DNA of 64,000 nucleotides, taken from Oscillospiraceae bacterium (GTDB lineage: Bacteria; Bacillota_A; Clostridia; Oscillospirales; Ruminococcaceae). Made by a program: the position numbers and the translations under genes. The notes under the pieces are model-generated. The model was given only the letters and a program-made list of their open reading frames with translations. It had not been told where the DNA came from and did no database searches. The DNA lies in NCBI GenBank assembly GCA_004558145.1, contig SFDQ01000002.1, positions 310,001 to 374,000 of the forward strand, given 5' to 3'. Below, one piece after another: positions 52,308-61,161 of this stretch; the first letter of the stretch is position 1; each line of letters starts with the position of its first letter.

Positions 52308-53847
52308 TCAAGTGCCCGCGTGTTCCGCGCGGCGGTAGAGATAATAGCGCATGTTGAGCAGCTTGCCGTTGTCCAGATAGGGGCCCTCCCCGTCGGCCAC
52401 CTGCACATAGCCGTTCTCCAGAAGGAAGGGCTCGTCCTGGGCCTTGTATTCCTTCCAGTTTTCCGCCTCGCAGCGGGTCACCACGAACTCCACTTCCCGG
52501 TCGGTCACGTAGCGGTCCAGCTCCGAGCGCATCTCCTCCAGCGGAATGTTGAATTTCCCGATGTACTTTTGGGTCGGGGTCACATCGCAGATGGTGTAGA
52601 ACCCGCCGTCCAGCATGTGGCGCACGGTCATGGAGCGGTCATCGCTGGCCTGCACGATGCGGCTGAACTGATACTGCACCGTGTCCTCCCGGCGGGTACC
52701 CAGCATCGGGCGGCTGGGAGTGCGCCACCAGCCGGCGGCCACCCCCGCGGCCAGGGCGAGGCACAGGCCCGCCGCCAAAACCCCTTTCGGCAGGCGGAAG
52801 GTCACTTTTCCGCACAGCCACACCGGCAGCACAAAGGCCAGCGGCAGAAAGACCATGAAGATCTGGAAGTAATACAGCCAGCCCCCCGCGCCGTAGGTGG
52901 TGAGGGCCAAGCCCGGCCAGCGCCGCGGCCGCCCGCAGGGCCCGCTCCCGGACCAGGGGCAGAAGGCAGCCCAGGCCCGCCAGCAGCAGCGCCCCCTGGA
53001 GCCGGTTGTGCTCCATGGCGTACCAGAGCGACTGGGCCACCTTTTTCAGAACGGCGGCGGGGCCGCCCGCCCCCGAGGCATAGAGAAACAGATTGTTGTA
53101 AAAATAGGCGGTGAACCAGTCGTCCAGCGCGCCGTTCACGCCGAAATAGACCACCCACGGCAGGGTGGCCGCCGCCGCGCCCAGCAGCACGGCCCCGCAC
53201 TCGGCCAGCGCCTCCCGCCAACCCTTCCAGCGCAGGGCCATGACCAGCATGGCCACGCCCCAGGCGAGGAAAAAGCCCAGCATGGAATATTTGATCCAGA
53301 GCACGCATCCGCCCAGCACGCCGGCGGCAAAGGCCCAGCGAAGGCCCAGCGGGCGGCGCTCCATGCACGCCTTCACCAGCCCGTAGAGGCAGACCGCCAG
53401 CAGCGGCATGCACCACTCCTCGGCGCTGTCGCCCGCCACATAACTCACCGAGGTGTAGGCCGCCGCGCCCAGAAAGGGCAGCGCCCCCAGGCAGGCCCAG
53501 CGGGGGCCGAACAGGCGCAGCAGTTTGTAACTCGCCGCCAGGAACACGGCGGCCGCGCCCACCTGCATCAGCCACACGCCCAGAAAGCCGTCCCGCTGCA
53601 CAAGGCTGGCCGCGGCGTGCAGCCCCAGAAGCAGAGGGCCTTTCTGCTCATACACATCCCGGTAGAGCACCTGACCCGCGGCCATGCTTTTGCCCACGGT
53701 GAAAAAACACTGGGAGTCCACCCAGCCGTTCAGCGGATAGAGCGGCGAGCTTTGGGTGACCACACACATCAGCAGCACCGCGGTGAGCAGGATGAAGAGC
53801 GCCGGCAGCAGCCGGGTCCTGTTTTTTTGAAGGGTGTCTGTGTTCAC
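52308..53847 (-). pseudogene. Polytopic GT-C-like membrane protein (paralogue B), frameshifted
   Basis: A second copy of the protein at 47237-48829. Read from GTG 53847 (GAGGAGG upstream) it encodes about 310 residues matching the paralogue, including WVDSQCFFTVGKSMAAGQVL and VYEQKGPLLLGLH. Near 52911 the matching frame shifts: one extra base in GCCGGGCTTGG moves it into the frame that continues ALTTYGAGGW and holds the whole C-terminal part (DTVQYQFSRI to the stop at 52308). Total length is 513 codons plus one base. So it is either a recent inactivating indel or an assembly error in a GC-rich run. No other damage is visible. Confidence 0.82.
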
Positions 53848-53899
53848 GATTCCCGCCTCCTCGCCAAACAGTATACCATATTTCGCCAATTTGGGGCAC

Positions 53900-53927
53900 A
53901 AAAAAATCCCCCGCCCGCAGGCGGGGG
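53900..53927 (-). terminator. Terminator of the ROK-like gene
   Basis: CCCCCGCC/GGCGGGGG arms followed on the minus strand by ATTTTTTTG. Confidence 0.9.
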
Positions 53928-53955
53928 AAAAGTTCGCTTTTGTTGCAGCCGGGGC

Positions 53956-55359
53956 TTATTTCACTTCCGGCAGGCTGGCGGCCGCCGAGCTCTGGCCCAC
54001 GCGGCGGGTCATCTCGTCGGGAGCCTCGGGGCGGAAGGCCACGTCGGGGTACTCCTCGTCCATCACACGGGCCGCCTCGGCCAGGATGATGTCGCCGCCC
54101 TTGCCGCTCATCACGCGGCCCATCATCTGCACATGATGGATGTCGTAGAACTGGGCATAGAGGCCCATGGTGTGGCCCAGATACACGCCGATGCTGCGGT
54201 AGACCGCGGCGGCGCGCTCGTCGTCGGCGGCCATCAGCTCCTGCACCACCTTCAGGCGCTTTGCGGGGGGCTCGGTCTCATCCAGCTCGATGCCGGCGCG
54301 GGGGGCCAGCTTGTTCACGCCGTCCTGGCTGAAGTACTTCACGCCGCAGCCGATGTCGCCGCTCCACTCGTCCTCCATGGCGTCGGGCTGGCCGTCCACG
54401 GGGGCGAAGGCCAGCTCGTTCAGCCAGCCGCAGATGTTGCCCTCGCCGTCCACATAGCCCACGGCCTCGCTGGTGCCCATGGCGATGCCCATGATGCCGT
54501 TCTCGCCCAGGCCCATGGCGCCCGCCAGCGCGGACACGTCGCCGTCGTTGGCCACCACCACGGGGATCTCGTAGCCCAGCATGCGGGAGAGGTCCTCGGC
54601 CACGCGGGTGTAGATGTTCTTGACCTTCTTTTCAAAGTCGGACTTGTTCACCTTGAGGAACAGGCTGGCCACCATGCACTTGTTGTCGATGTAGACGCCG
54701 GCGGAGGAAACGCCGATGCCGTCCACCTTGCGGCCCTTTTCCATGATCTTGGCGGCGGCGGTGGCGCAGGCGGCCAGGATGCCCAGGTAGTGGTAGTCGG
54801 GGTTGGGGTTGACCTTGGGGTACCAGACCACCTCTTCGCTGTAAATGGTCTCGCCGTCGATGACGGCGCTCACCTTGCGGTCGGAGCCGCCGGCGTCAAA
54901 GCCGATGCGGGCGCCGTTGGTGTGCCGGCCCACGCTCTCCGACTTCTGGAAGGCGGTGGGGCGGCTCTCATAAGGCAGGCTGATGACCTGGAACTCCCGC
55001 TCGTAGACGTTCTCCATGAAGTCCTTGTCAAAGGCGCGGGAGCCGGTGGCGGTGTAGGCCTTCTGGATCTGGCGGGCCAGGGCGTCGTCGCCGCAGATGT
55101 ACACCTTGAAGCCGCCCCAGCTCCACAAAAGGAACTTGACCATGCGGTCCACATAGTAGGCGTCGGCCTCGGCCATCTCGGGGGTGCCGCAGACCTTGCA
55201 CTCCCAGGTGCCGATCTGCCCGCCGCTGCGCTCCACCGCGATGCACAGGGGCTTGGTGGCGGCCAGCTGGTGATACTTGAAAAAGAGGCCCAGAGGAACA
55301 AAGCCCTGATCCAGCTCGGGCAGGTTCTTCACCGGGATCTCAACGTTCAGAAACTTCAT
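53956..55359 (-). CDS. ROK-like (ASKHA fold) protein, probable sugar kinase
   Basis: A 467-residue protein, longer than typical ROK kinases (about 300). A unique N-terminal region of about 150 residues, with one CKVC pair, precedes a kinase-type phosphate loop GFDAGGSDRKVSAV; VVVANDGDVSALAGAM and MGTSEAVGYVD match the ROK phosphate-2 and adenosine regions (catalytic Asp in NDGD). I see no HTH, so a regulator role is unlikely. Substrate not known. It is transcribed alone from an extended -10 promoter (TGC-TACAAT, 55421-55426) and has AAGGAAGGA upstream of the ATG. Confidence 0.72.
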   Translation of the reverse strand: MKFLNVEIPVKNLPELDQGFVPLGLFFKYHQLAATKPLCIAVERSGGQIGTWECKVCGTPEMAEADAYYVDRMVKFLLWSWGGFKVYICGDDALARQIQKAYTATGSRAFDKDFMENVYEREFQVISLPYESRPTAFQKSESVGRHTNGARIGFDAGGSDRKVSAVIDGETIYSEEVVWYPKVNPNPDYHYLGILAACATAAAKIMEKGRKVDGIGVSSAGVYIDNKCMVASLFLKVNKSDFEKKVKNIYTRVAEDLSRMLGYEIPVVVANDGDVSALAGAMGLGENGIMGIAMGTSEAVGYVDGEGNICGWLNELAFAPVDGQPDAMEDEWSGDIGCGVKYFSQDGVNKLAPRAGIELDETEPPAKRLKVVQELMAADDERAAAVYRSIGVYLGHTMGLYAQFYDIHHVQMMGRVMSGKGGDIILAEAARVMDEEYPDVAFRPEAPDEMTRRVGQSSAAASLPEVK

Positions 55360-55420
55360 TTGCGCGTCCTTCCTTTCAGCGTTTGGGCCCCTTTGGGGCG
55401 GGGCGGTGCTCTTTGGCTTC

Positions 55421-55426
55421 ATTGTA
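55421..55426 (-). promoter_or_regulatory. Extended -10 promoter of the ROK-like gene
   Basis: TGC-TACAAT with a partial AAGACA -35 at 18 bases. Confidence 0.5.
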
Positions 55427-55539
55427 GCACGCGCTTTGCGCCTTTGTCTTGTGTGGGTCGGTCTTTGAGTTTGCACTATCAGCCCCATTTTCGCACACTG
55501 TTGTCGTTTTGACCAAACCATTTGTACAAAACGCACAAA

Positions 55540-55570
55540 GGCGCGGGGCGGCAGAACGCCGCCCCGCGCC
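55540..55570 (-). terminator. Terminator of the amino-acid ABC operon
   Basis: Perfect 13-bp arms GGCGCGGGGCGGC and complement, then TTTGTG on the minus strand, 22 bases past the ATPase stop. Confidence 0.82.
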
Positions 55571-55591
55571 GGGGTCTTTGGGATGAAATTT

Positions 55592-56314
55592 TCACAGCAC
55601 CTTGGAAAGGAATTCCTGCAGGCGGGGGTTCTTGGGGTTCGAGAAGAACTCGGCGGGGGGTTCGTCCTCCTGCACCTTGCCCTCGTTGATGAACACCACC
55701 CGGTTGGCCACCTCGCGGGCAAAGCCCATCTCGTGGGTGACCACCACCATGGTCATGCCGCTGGCCGCCAGCTCCTTCATCAGCTGCAGCACCTCGCCCA
55801 CCATCTCGGGGTCAAGGGCGCTGGTGGGCTCGTCGAACAGCAGCACCTCCGGGTCCATGGCCAGCGCCCGCACAATGGCGATGCGCTGCTTCTGGCCGCC
55901 GGAAAGGGTGTTGGGATAGGCGTTCGCCTTGTCGGCCAGACCGATGCGCTCCAGCAGCTGCATGGCCTGTTCGTCGGCCTCGGCCTGGGTCTTGAGCTTT
56001 TGCAGCACCGGGGCCAGGGTGATGTTCTGCTTCACCGTCAGGTGGGGGAACAGGTTGAAATGCTGGAACACCATGCCCATGCGCCGGCGCAGGGCGTTGA
56101 TGTCGGTCTTGGGGCCGTTCACCAGCTGACCGTCGAACCAGATCTCGCCCCCGTCGGGCACTTCCAGCTGGTTGAGGCAGCGCAGGAAGGTGGACTTGCC
56201 GCAGCCGGAGGGCCCCACCAGCACCATTTTGTCGCCTTTGTTGATGGTGATGTTCAGCTCGTCCAGCACGGTGACCTTGCCGAATTTTTTGCAAAGACCT
56301 TTAACTTCTATCAC
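55592..56314 (-). CDS. Polar amino-acid ABC transporter, ATP-binding protein
   Basis: A 240-residue ATPase of the GlnQ/ArtP type. Walker A GPSGCGKST, signature LSGGQKQR, Walker B VLLFDEPTSALDPE, switch His in VVTHEMGFA. The start is GTG 56314 (family length) with AAGGAGG ten bases upstream; it overlaps the permease stop by 14 bases. Together with the permease and the binding protein upstream it forms a complete importer. Confidence 0.93.
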   Translation of the reverse strand: MIEVKGLCKKFGKVTVLDELNITINKGDKMVLVGPSGCGKSTFLRCLNQLEVPDGGEIWFDGQLVNGPKTDINALRRRMGMVFQHFNLFPHLTVKQNITLAPVLQKLKTQAEADEQAMQLLERIGLADKANAYPNTLSGGQKQRIAIVRALAMDPEVLLFDEPTSALDPEMVGEVLQLMKELAASGMTMVVVTHEMGFAREVANRVVFINEGKVQEDEPPAEFFSNPKNPRLQEFLSKVL

Positions 56315-57035
56315 TCTGCGCCAGCCTCCTTTCCACAGTTCTGCCCAGTTTCTCCAGCAGCATGACAACGACCAGATAGATGGCCGCCACCGCCAGCAGC
56401 GGCGGGAAGGCGTCGTAGGTCTGGCTGCGGATCTGGTCGCCGCCGCGGGTCAGGTCGCCCAGGGCGATGTATCCCGCCACGGCGGTCTCCTTGACCAGGG
56501 CGATGAACTCGTTGATCAGGGTGGGCAGGATGATCTTCACCGCCTGGGGCATGATGATGCGCAGCATCACCTGGCCGTAGGAAAGGCCCAGGCTGCGGCC
56601 GGCCTCCATCTGCCCCGGGTCAACGCTCATGATGCCGCTGCGGAAAATTTCCGCCACGTAGGCGCCGGAGTTGATGCCGAAGGCGATGATGGCCACCATC
56701 AGCTTCTGGTCCGATTTCGCCGAGGCGAACACCACGAACCACATGATGAGCAGCTGCACCACCACAGGGGTGCCGCGGATGACCGTGAGGTAGACCTTGC
56801 AGACAAGGTTCACCAGTCTGAGACCGATGCCGGGCTTGCCGGCCTTGTCGTGGGTGACGCGCACCACCGACACCATTGCGCCCAGCACGATGCCGATGAT
56901 CAGCGCGCCAATGGTGATGAGGATGGTGTTTTGGAGGCCGTCGGTGAGATACTTCCAGCGGTCCTCTGCAATGAAATTCAGATAAATGTGTTTCTGCCAG
57001 AACTCGCTGGCCGTGATGGACTGCAACAGGCCCAT
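56301..57035 (-). CDS. Polar amino-acid ABC transporter, permease
   Basis: A 244-residue HisM/GlnP-family permease with five membrane helices. The N-terminal helical segment is followed by LTDGLQNTILITIGAL and the YLTVIRGTPVVVQLL segment, with the EAA loop EAGRSLGLSYGQVMLRIIMPQAVK that contacts the ATPase. It probably works as a homodimer, as no second permease gene is present. Confidence 0.93.
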   Translation of the reverse strand: MGLLQSITASEFWQKHIYLNFIAEDRWKYLTDGLQNTILITIGALIIGIVLGAMVSVVRVTHDKAGKPGIGLRLVNLVCKVYLTVIRGTPVVVQLLIMWFVVFASAKSDQKLMVAIIAFGINSGAYVAEIFRSGIMSVDPGQMEAGRSLGLSYGQVMLRIIMPQAVKIILPTLINEFIALVKETAVAGYIALGDLTRGGDQIRSQTYDAFPPLLAVAAIYLVVVMLLEKLGRTVERRLAQSDRS

Positions 57036-57057
57036 GGGCGTCCTTCCTCTCCGTATA

Positions 57058-57090
57058 AGAACAGGGGCCAGGAAAGCCGGCCCCTGTTCT
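57058..57090 (-). other. Stem-loop between binding-protein and permease genes
   Basis: Perfect 12-bp arms AGAACAGGGGCC/GGCCCCTGTTCT without a T-run. In ABC operons such a stem after the binding-protein gene usually stabilises its message and raises its level over the permease. Confidence 0.6.
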
Positions 57091-57143
57091 GCCGCACACT
57101 TGTGCGATTAATTATACACTAAAACCCCTCTGATTGCCAGCCC

Positions 57144-58001
57144 TTATTTCAGCACCAGAACGGACTGGATGCCGGTGCAGTAGCTGTCGGTGAAGTCCAC
57201 GTTCACCAGGCGGTCCTCGGTGACGGTCATGCCGGCGGCGCCGAAGTCGGCCTTGCCGCTGGTGATGGCGGGGATGATGGAGTCGAACGCCATGTCCTCG
57301 ATCACCAGTTCGTAGCCCAGGTAGTCGCAGATGGCCTTGGCGAACTCGGCGTCGATGCCCACGATCTCATCGCCCTCGTAGTACTCGTAGGGGGGGAAGT
57401 AGGCGTTGGTGGCCATGGTCAGGGTGCCGTTGGGATACTCGGTGCCTTCGGGGGTCACATAGCCCTCGGCGCCCTCAACACCGTTGATGTACTTGTCCAG
57501 GATGGCGTCCAGGGTGCCGTTCTCCTTGATGGCGGCAATGGCCTCGTTGAACTTCTCGGTCATCTCGCTGCCCTTGTTCAGCGCGATGGCGTAGTCCTCC
57601 ACGGCGAAGTCCTCGTCCAGCATGGTGATGTCGGGGTTCTGCTCCACGAACACCTTGCCGGGCTCGTTGTCGATGATGACCGCGTCCACCTTGCCCTGCT
57701 TCAGAGCCAGGACCGCGTCGTTGAACTTGTTGAACTGCTCAACGGTGGCGCCCTCGATGTCCTGGGCGTAGATGTCGCCGGTGGTGCCCAGCTGCACGCC
57801 CACGGTCTTGCCGGTCAGCTCATCCACGCTGAAGATGTACTGCTTGCTCTCGGTGGAAGCCGAGGCGGAAGCGGTGGAAGAGCCGGAGGCGGCGGAAGCG
57901 GCGGTGCTGCCGGAAGCGGGCTCGCTGGCGGGGGTGGAGCCGCAGGCGGCGAGGCTCAGGGCCATCACGCCGGCCAGAGCCACGGAGATCAGTTTTTTCA
58001 T
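57144..58001 (-). CDS. Amino-acid ABC transporter substrate-binding lipoprotein, circularly permuted
   Basis: A 285-residue lipoprotein: signal peptide with lipobox LAAC (Cys20), a Ser/Ala/Thr linker (21-52), then an SBP_bac_3-type domain in permuted order. Residues 59-171 (DELTGKTVGVQLGTTGD to LDAILDKYI) are what normally forms the second lobe and C-terminal helix. Residues 192-285 (GTLTMATNAYFPPYEYYEG to the end, IQSVLVLK) are what normally comes first. A linker of about 20 residues (172-191) joins the old C-terminus to the old N-terminus. All parts of a full domain are present, so binding should be retained. First gene of the importer operon; ligand probably a polar amino acid. Confidence 0.88.
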   Translation of the reverse strand: MKKLISVALAGVMALSLAACGSTPASEPASGSTAASAASGSSTASASASTESKQYIFSVDELTGKTVGVQLGTTGDIYAQDIEGATVEQFNKFNDAVLALKQGKVDAVIIDNEPGKVFVEQNPDITMLDEDFAVEDYAIALNKGSEMTEKFNEAIAAIKENGTLDAILDKYINGVEGAEGYVTPEGTEYPNGTLTMATNAYFPPYEYYEGDEIVGIDAEFAKAICDYLGYELVIEDMAFDSIIPAITSGKADFGAAGMTVTEDRLVNVDFTDSYCTGIQSVLVLK

Positions 58002-58087
58002 ATGGATACACTCCTCTTTGTTCCCCCGCAGCGGGGGCGTTGTTTTTTGGGTAGTCCCCGTCCTGTGCTGGGGGAAACCTTGGGTTT

Positions 58088-58115
58088 AGTATACCGCATA
58101 TTTATGCTTTGTCAA
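58088..58115 (-). promoter_or_regulatory. Promoter of the amino-acid importer operon
   Basis: TTGACA (58110-58115), 16-base spacer, TATACT (58088-58093). The spacer contains GCATA-N2-TATGC (58096-58107). Confidence 0.85.
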
Positions 58116-58277
58116 TGAATTTTTATGAACTCCTCGGCTTTTTGTCGCTTTGAACAAAATCATACTTTTCGAGGCAAGTTCTCTCGTTCGCATTGCCCTA
58201 TATCCTGTTTATGAGGGCTGCGCCGGGGCGAAAAAGCTTGCCGGCGGCGCTGCGGGCCGCGCATATCGGTGAATATC

Positions 58278-58295
58278 TATGCATAAAAATGCATA
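58278..58295. promoter_or_regulatory. Palindrome TATGCAT-aaaa-ATGCATA
   Basis: Perfect 7-bp arms. Its core GCATAAAAATGC differs by one base from the spacer motif of the importer promoter (minus-strand GCATAAATATGC), 185 bases away. Candidate operator pair for one regulator. Confidence 0.5.
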
Positions 58296-58331
58296 TTCAA
58301 ACATTCCCGGGCCAGGCGGCGGGGCCGCGCC

Positions 58332-58360
58332 TTGACTTTTGCGTTTTCGGATGCTATAGT
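58332..58360 (+). promoter_or_regulatory. Promoter of feoAB
   Basis: TTGACT (58332-58337), 17-base spacer ending TGC, TATAGT (58355-58360). The leader then contains TTAG-aggata-CTAA (from about 58370), a possible metal-regulator site, though it is short. Confidence 0.75.
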
Positions 58361-58414
58361 TGTGCGCGTTAGAGGATACTAATTCTTATATATAAAAGAG
58401 GAGGTGCCGCAGCA

Positions 58415-60751
58415 ATGACGCTGGACAAGCTGCCGCTGGGCAAAGCCGCCACCATCGAGGCGGTGGGAGGCGAAGGTGCGCTGCGCCGTCATTTTTTGAA
58501 CATGGGCCTGACGCCGGGCACCCGGGTGACCCTGCGCAAGACCGCCCCCATGGGGGACCCCATCGAACTGGAACTGCGGGGCTATGAACTGACCCTGCGG
58601 CTGGAGGACGCGAAGAACATTCAGATCGGAGAGCCGGGCGAGCCGGGCGAAGCGCCCGCCGCCCCCAAGGCGGCCATCCCGCCCATCCCCCACCCCGGCC
58701 ACGGCGAGAAAAAGCGCACGGCCCTGGCGGAGGACACGCCCCTGGTGTTCGCGCTGGCGGGCAACCAGAACTGCGGCAAGACCACCCTGTTCAACCAGCT
58801 CACCGGCTCCAACCAGCACGTGGGCAACTTTCCCGGCGTGACGGTGGACCGCAAGGACGGCCAGATCCGCAAGCATCCCCAGGCCACGGTGGTGGACCTG
58901 CCGGGCATCTATTCCCTCTCGCCCTACACCAGCGAGGAGATCGTGACCCGGGATTTTCTGGTGAACAACAAGCCGGACGGCATCATCAACATTGTGGACG
59001 CCACCAACATCGAGCGCAACCTCTACCTGACCTTGCAGCTCATCGAGCTGGGCATCCCCATGGTGCTGGCGCTGAACATGATGGACGAGATGCGGGCCAA
59101 CGGCAACACGGTGCATGTGAACCACCTGGAGCAGGCCCTGGGCATCCCGGTCATCCCCATCTCGGCGGCCAAGAACGAGGGCATCGACGAGCTCATCGAG
59201 CACGCCATGCAGGTGGCGCTGAACCGGGAAAAGCCCCAGCGGCTGGACTTCTGCTCCGGCGCGGTGCACCGGTGCATCCACGCCATCTGCCACCTCATCG
59301 AGGACCACGCCCAGCGGGCCGGGGTGCCGGTGCGGTTTGCCGCCACCAAGCTGGTGGAGGGCGACGCGCCCATGCTGGAGAGGATGGACCTCTCGGACAA
59401 CGAGAAGGACATGATGGAGCACGCCATCACCGAGATGGAGGGCGAAGTGGGCACCGACCGGGAGGCGGCGCTGGCAGATATGCGCTACGGCTTCATCGGG
59501 CAGGTGTGCGCCGAGTCGGTGGTGCGCCGGGGCGAAAGCCGCGAGCACGCCCGCAGCGTGAAGATCGACAGCATCCTCACCCACCGGGTGCTGGCCATCC
59601 CCATCTTCCTGGCCATCATGGGGGTGGTGTTCTGGCTCACCTTCGGCCTCATCGGCCAGGGCCTGAGCGACCTTTTGAGCCTGGGGCTGGACCAGCTCAC
59701 CGCCCTAGCGGACAAGGGCCTCACCGCCTACGGCATCAACCCGGTGGTGCACAGCCTCGTCATCGACGGCATCTTTGCCGGCGTGGGCAGCGTGCTCACC
59801 TTCCTGCCCATCATCGTGACCCTGTTCTTCTTCCTGTCCATCCTGGAGGACTCGGGCTACATGGCCCGGGTGGCCTTCGTGATGGATAAGCTGCTGCGCA
59901 AGATCGGCCTTTCCGGCCGCAGCTTCGTGCCCATGCTCATCGGCTTCGGGTGCAGCGTGCCCGCCATCATGGCCACCCGCACCCTCTCCAGCGAGCGGGA
60001 CCGGCGGATGACCATTCTGCTGACCCCCTTCATGAGCTGCTCGGCCAAGCTGCCCATCTACGCCATGTTCACCGCCGCCTTCTTCACCGACCACAAGGCG
60101 CTGGTGATGATCGGCCTGTATGTGATGGGCATGGTCATCGGCGTGCTCTACGGCCTCATCCTGAAGGCGGTGGCCTTCAAAGGCGAGCCGGTGCCCTTTG
60201 TGATGGAGCTGCCCAACTACCGTCTGCCCAGCGCGGGCAGCGTTCTGCGCCTGATGTGGGAAAAGGCCAAGGACTTCCTGGTGCGGGCCTTCACCGTCAT
60301 CTTTGTGGCCAGCCTGCTCATCTGGTTCTTGCAGACCTTCGACAGCCGGCTCAACGTGGTCACCGACTCCGCTAACAGCCTGCTGGCGGCGCTGGGCGGC
60401 CTGCTGGCTCCCCTCTTCGCCCCCCTGGGCTTCGGGGACTGGCGGGTGTCCACCGCCCTCATCACCGGCTTTTCCGCCAAGGAGGCGGTGGTCAGCACCC
60501 TGGCGGTGCTCACCGGCTCCAGCCTGACCACCCTGCCCCAGGCGCTGGGGAGCATGTTCACCCCCCTCACCGCCTTCGTGTTCCTCACCTTCACCCTGCT
60601 CTACACCCCCTGCGTGGCGGCCATCGCCGCCGTGAAGCGGGAGATGGGCAGCGCAAAGGCCGCGGCGGGCGTGGCGCTGACCCAGTGCGCCATCGCCTGG
60701 GGCGTGGCCTTCGTAGTGCGGTGCATCGGCCTGGCTTTGGGCCTGGGCTGA
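58415..60751 (+). CDS. feoB: Fused FeoA-FeoB ferrous iron transporter
   Basis: A 778-residue fusion. Residues 1-73 are a FeoA SH3-like domain (LPLGKAATIEAVGG, HFLNMGLTPGTRVTL); a Pro/Gly/Ala linker follows; from about 108 it is FeoB. The G domain has GNQNCGKTTLFN (G1, 116-127), DLPGIYSL (G3) and NMMDE (G4). The membrane part has two Gate regions, with SCSAKLPIYAMF and FGCSVPAI as the usual Cys-containing segments. It imports Fe2+ under anaerobic conditions. GAGGAGG precedes the ATG, and a Cys-rich partner gene follows. Confidence 0.94.
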   Translation: MTLDKLPLGKAATIEAVGGEGALRRHFLNMGLTPGTRVTLRKTAPMGDPIELELRGYELTLRLEDAKNIQIGEPGEPGEAPAAPKAAIPPIPHPGHGEKKRTALAEDTPLVFALAGNQNCGKTTLFNQLTGSNQHVGNFPGVTVDRKDGQIRKHPQATVVDLPGIYSLSPYTSEEIVTRDFLVNNKPDGIINIVDATNIERNLYLTLQLIELGIPMVLALNMMDEMRANGNTVHVNHLEQALGIPVIPISAAKNEGIDELIEHAMQVALNREKPQRLDFCSGAVHRCIHAICHLIEDHAQRAGVPVRFAATKLVEGDAPMLERMDLSDNEKDMMEHAITEMEGEVGTDREAALADMRYGFIGQVCAESVVRRGESREHARSVKIDSILTHRVLAIPIFLAIMGVVFWLTFGLIGQGLSDLLSLGLDQLTALADKGLTAYGINPVVHSLVIDGIFAGVGSVLTFLPIIVTLFFFLSILEDSGYMARVAFVMDKLLRKIGLSGRSFVPMLIGFGCSVPAIMATRTLSSERDRRMTILLTPFMSCSAKLPIYAMFTAAFFTDHKALVMIGLYVMGMVIGVLYGLILKAVAFKGEPVPFVMELPNYRLPSAGSVLRLMWEKAKDFLVRAFTVIFVASLLIWFLQTFDSRLNVVTDSANSLLAALGGLLAPLFAPLGFGDWRVSTALITGFSAKEAVVSTLAVLTGSSLTTLPQALGSMFTPLTAFVFLTFTLLYTPCVAAIAAVKREMGSAKAAAGVALTQCAIAWGVAFVVRCIGLALGLG

Positions 60752-60775
60752 ATTCTTTCAAAGGAGACTTGCTTT

Positions 60776-60934
60776 ATGGGTCTTGGAGACATCCTCATCC
60801 TTGCCGCGGTGGCGGCCGCCCTCATCGGGGCGCTGGCCTTCATCCTCAAAAACGGCGGCTTCGCGGGAGGCTGCGGCGGCGACTGCGCCCACTGCGCTTC
60901 CCGGTGCAGCCACGCCGACGACGAGAAAAAATAA
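60776..60934 (+). CDS. FeoB-associated Cys-rich membrane protein, 52 aa
   Basis: A 52-residue protein encoded 24 bases after feoB with AAAGGAG upstream. One membrane helix (about 5-24, ILILAAVAAALIGALAFIL) is followed by a Cys-rich tail (CGGDCAHCASRC). This matches the FeoB-associated Cys-rich family. It may deliver or sense Fe2+ or help FeoB assemble; the role is unproven. Confidence 0.88.
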   Translation: MGLGDILILAAVAAALIGALAFILKNGGFAGGCGGDCAHCASRCSHADDEKK

Positions 60935-60948
60935 ACCGGCGTTTGCCC

Positions 60949-60980
60949 GCCGGGGACGGAAATGCCCGTCCCCGGCTTTT
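60949..60980 (+). terminator. Terminator of feoAB
   Basis: Perfect 11-bp arms GCCGGGGACGG/CCGTCCCCGGC followed by TTTTC. Confidence 0.85.
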
Positions 60981-61094
60981 CTTTGCCGTATTTTGTCCAC
61001 GATACGAAGACATTTGTGTTTTTCGTGCGTCCACCATGGAAAACTGTCCGCTTTTTTGTGAATCTTTGCGCTGGCGCGTCCTTTGGTTTTGTAC

Positions 61095-61100
61095 TATACT
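61095..61100 (+). promoter_or_regulatory. -10 box of serC-serA
   Basis: TATACT, 61 bases before the serC ATG; no convincing -35. No T-box or riboswitch was recognised in 60982-61161. Confidence 0.45.
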
Positions 61101-61161
61101 AAAGTTACCGCAGCCTTCCCCTTCCGGGAGGCGCGGCAAGTTTTTATTGGAGGGAAACGAA

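Larger units (their letters stand above)
58002..58414. promoter_or_regulatory. Divergent control region between importer and feoAB
   Basis: 413 bases without a gene. It holds the importer leader with a small CCCCCGC/GCGGGGG stem (58022-58036), the importer promoter (58088-58115), two copies of a 12-bp motif (58096-58107 and 58281-58292), and the feoAB promoter (58332-58360). Confidence 0.7.

Noticed and set aside
58361..58414. Fur box before feoAB
   Set aside because: No match to the GATAAT-type Fur consensus. Only a short TTAG/CTAA repeat is present, too weak to name a regulator.
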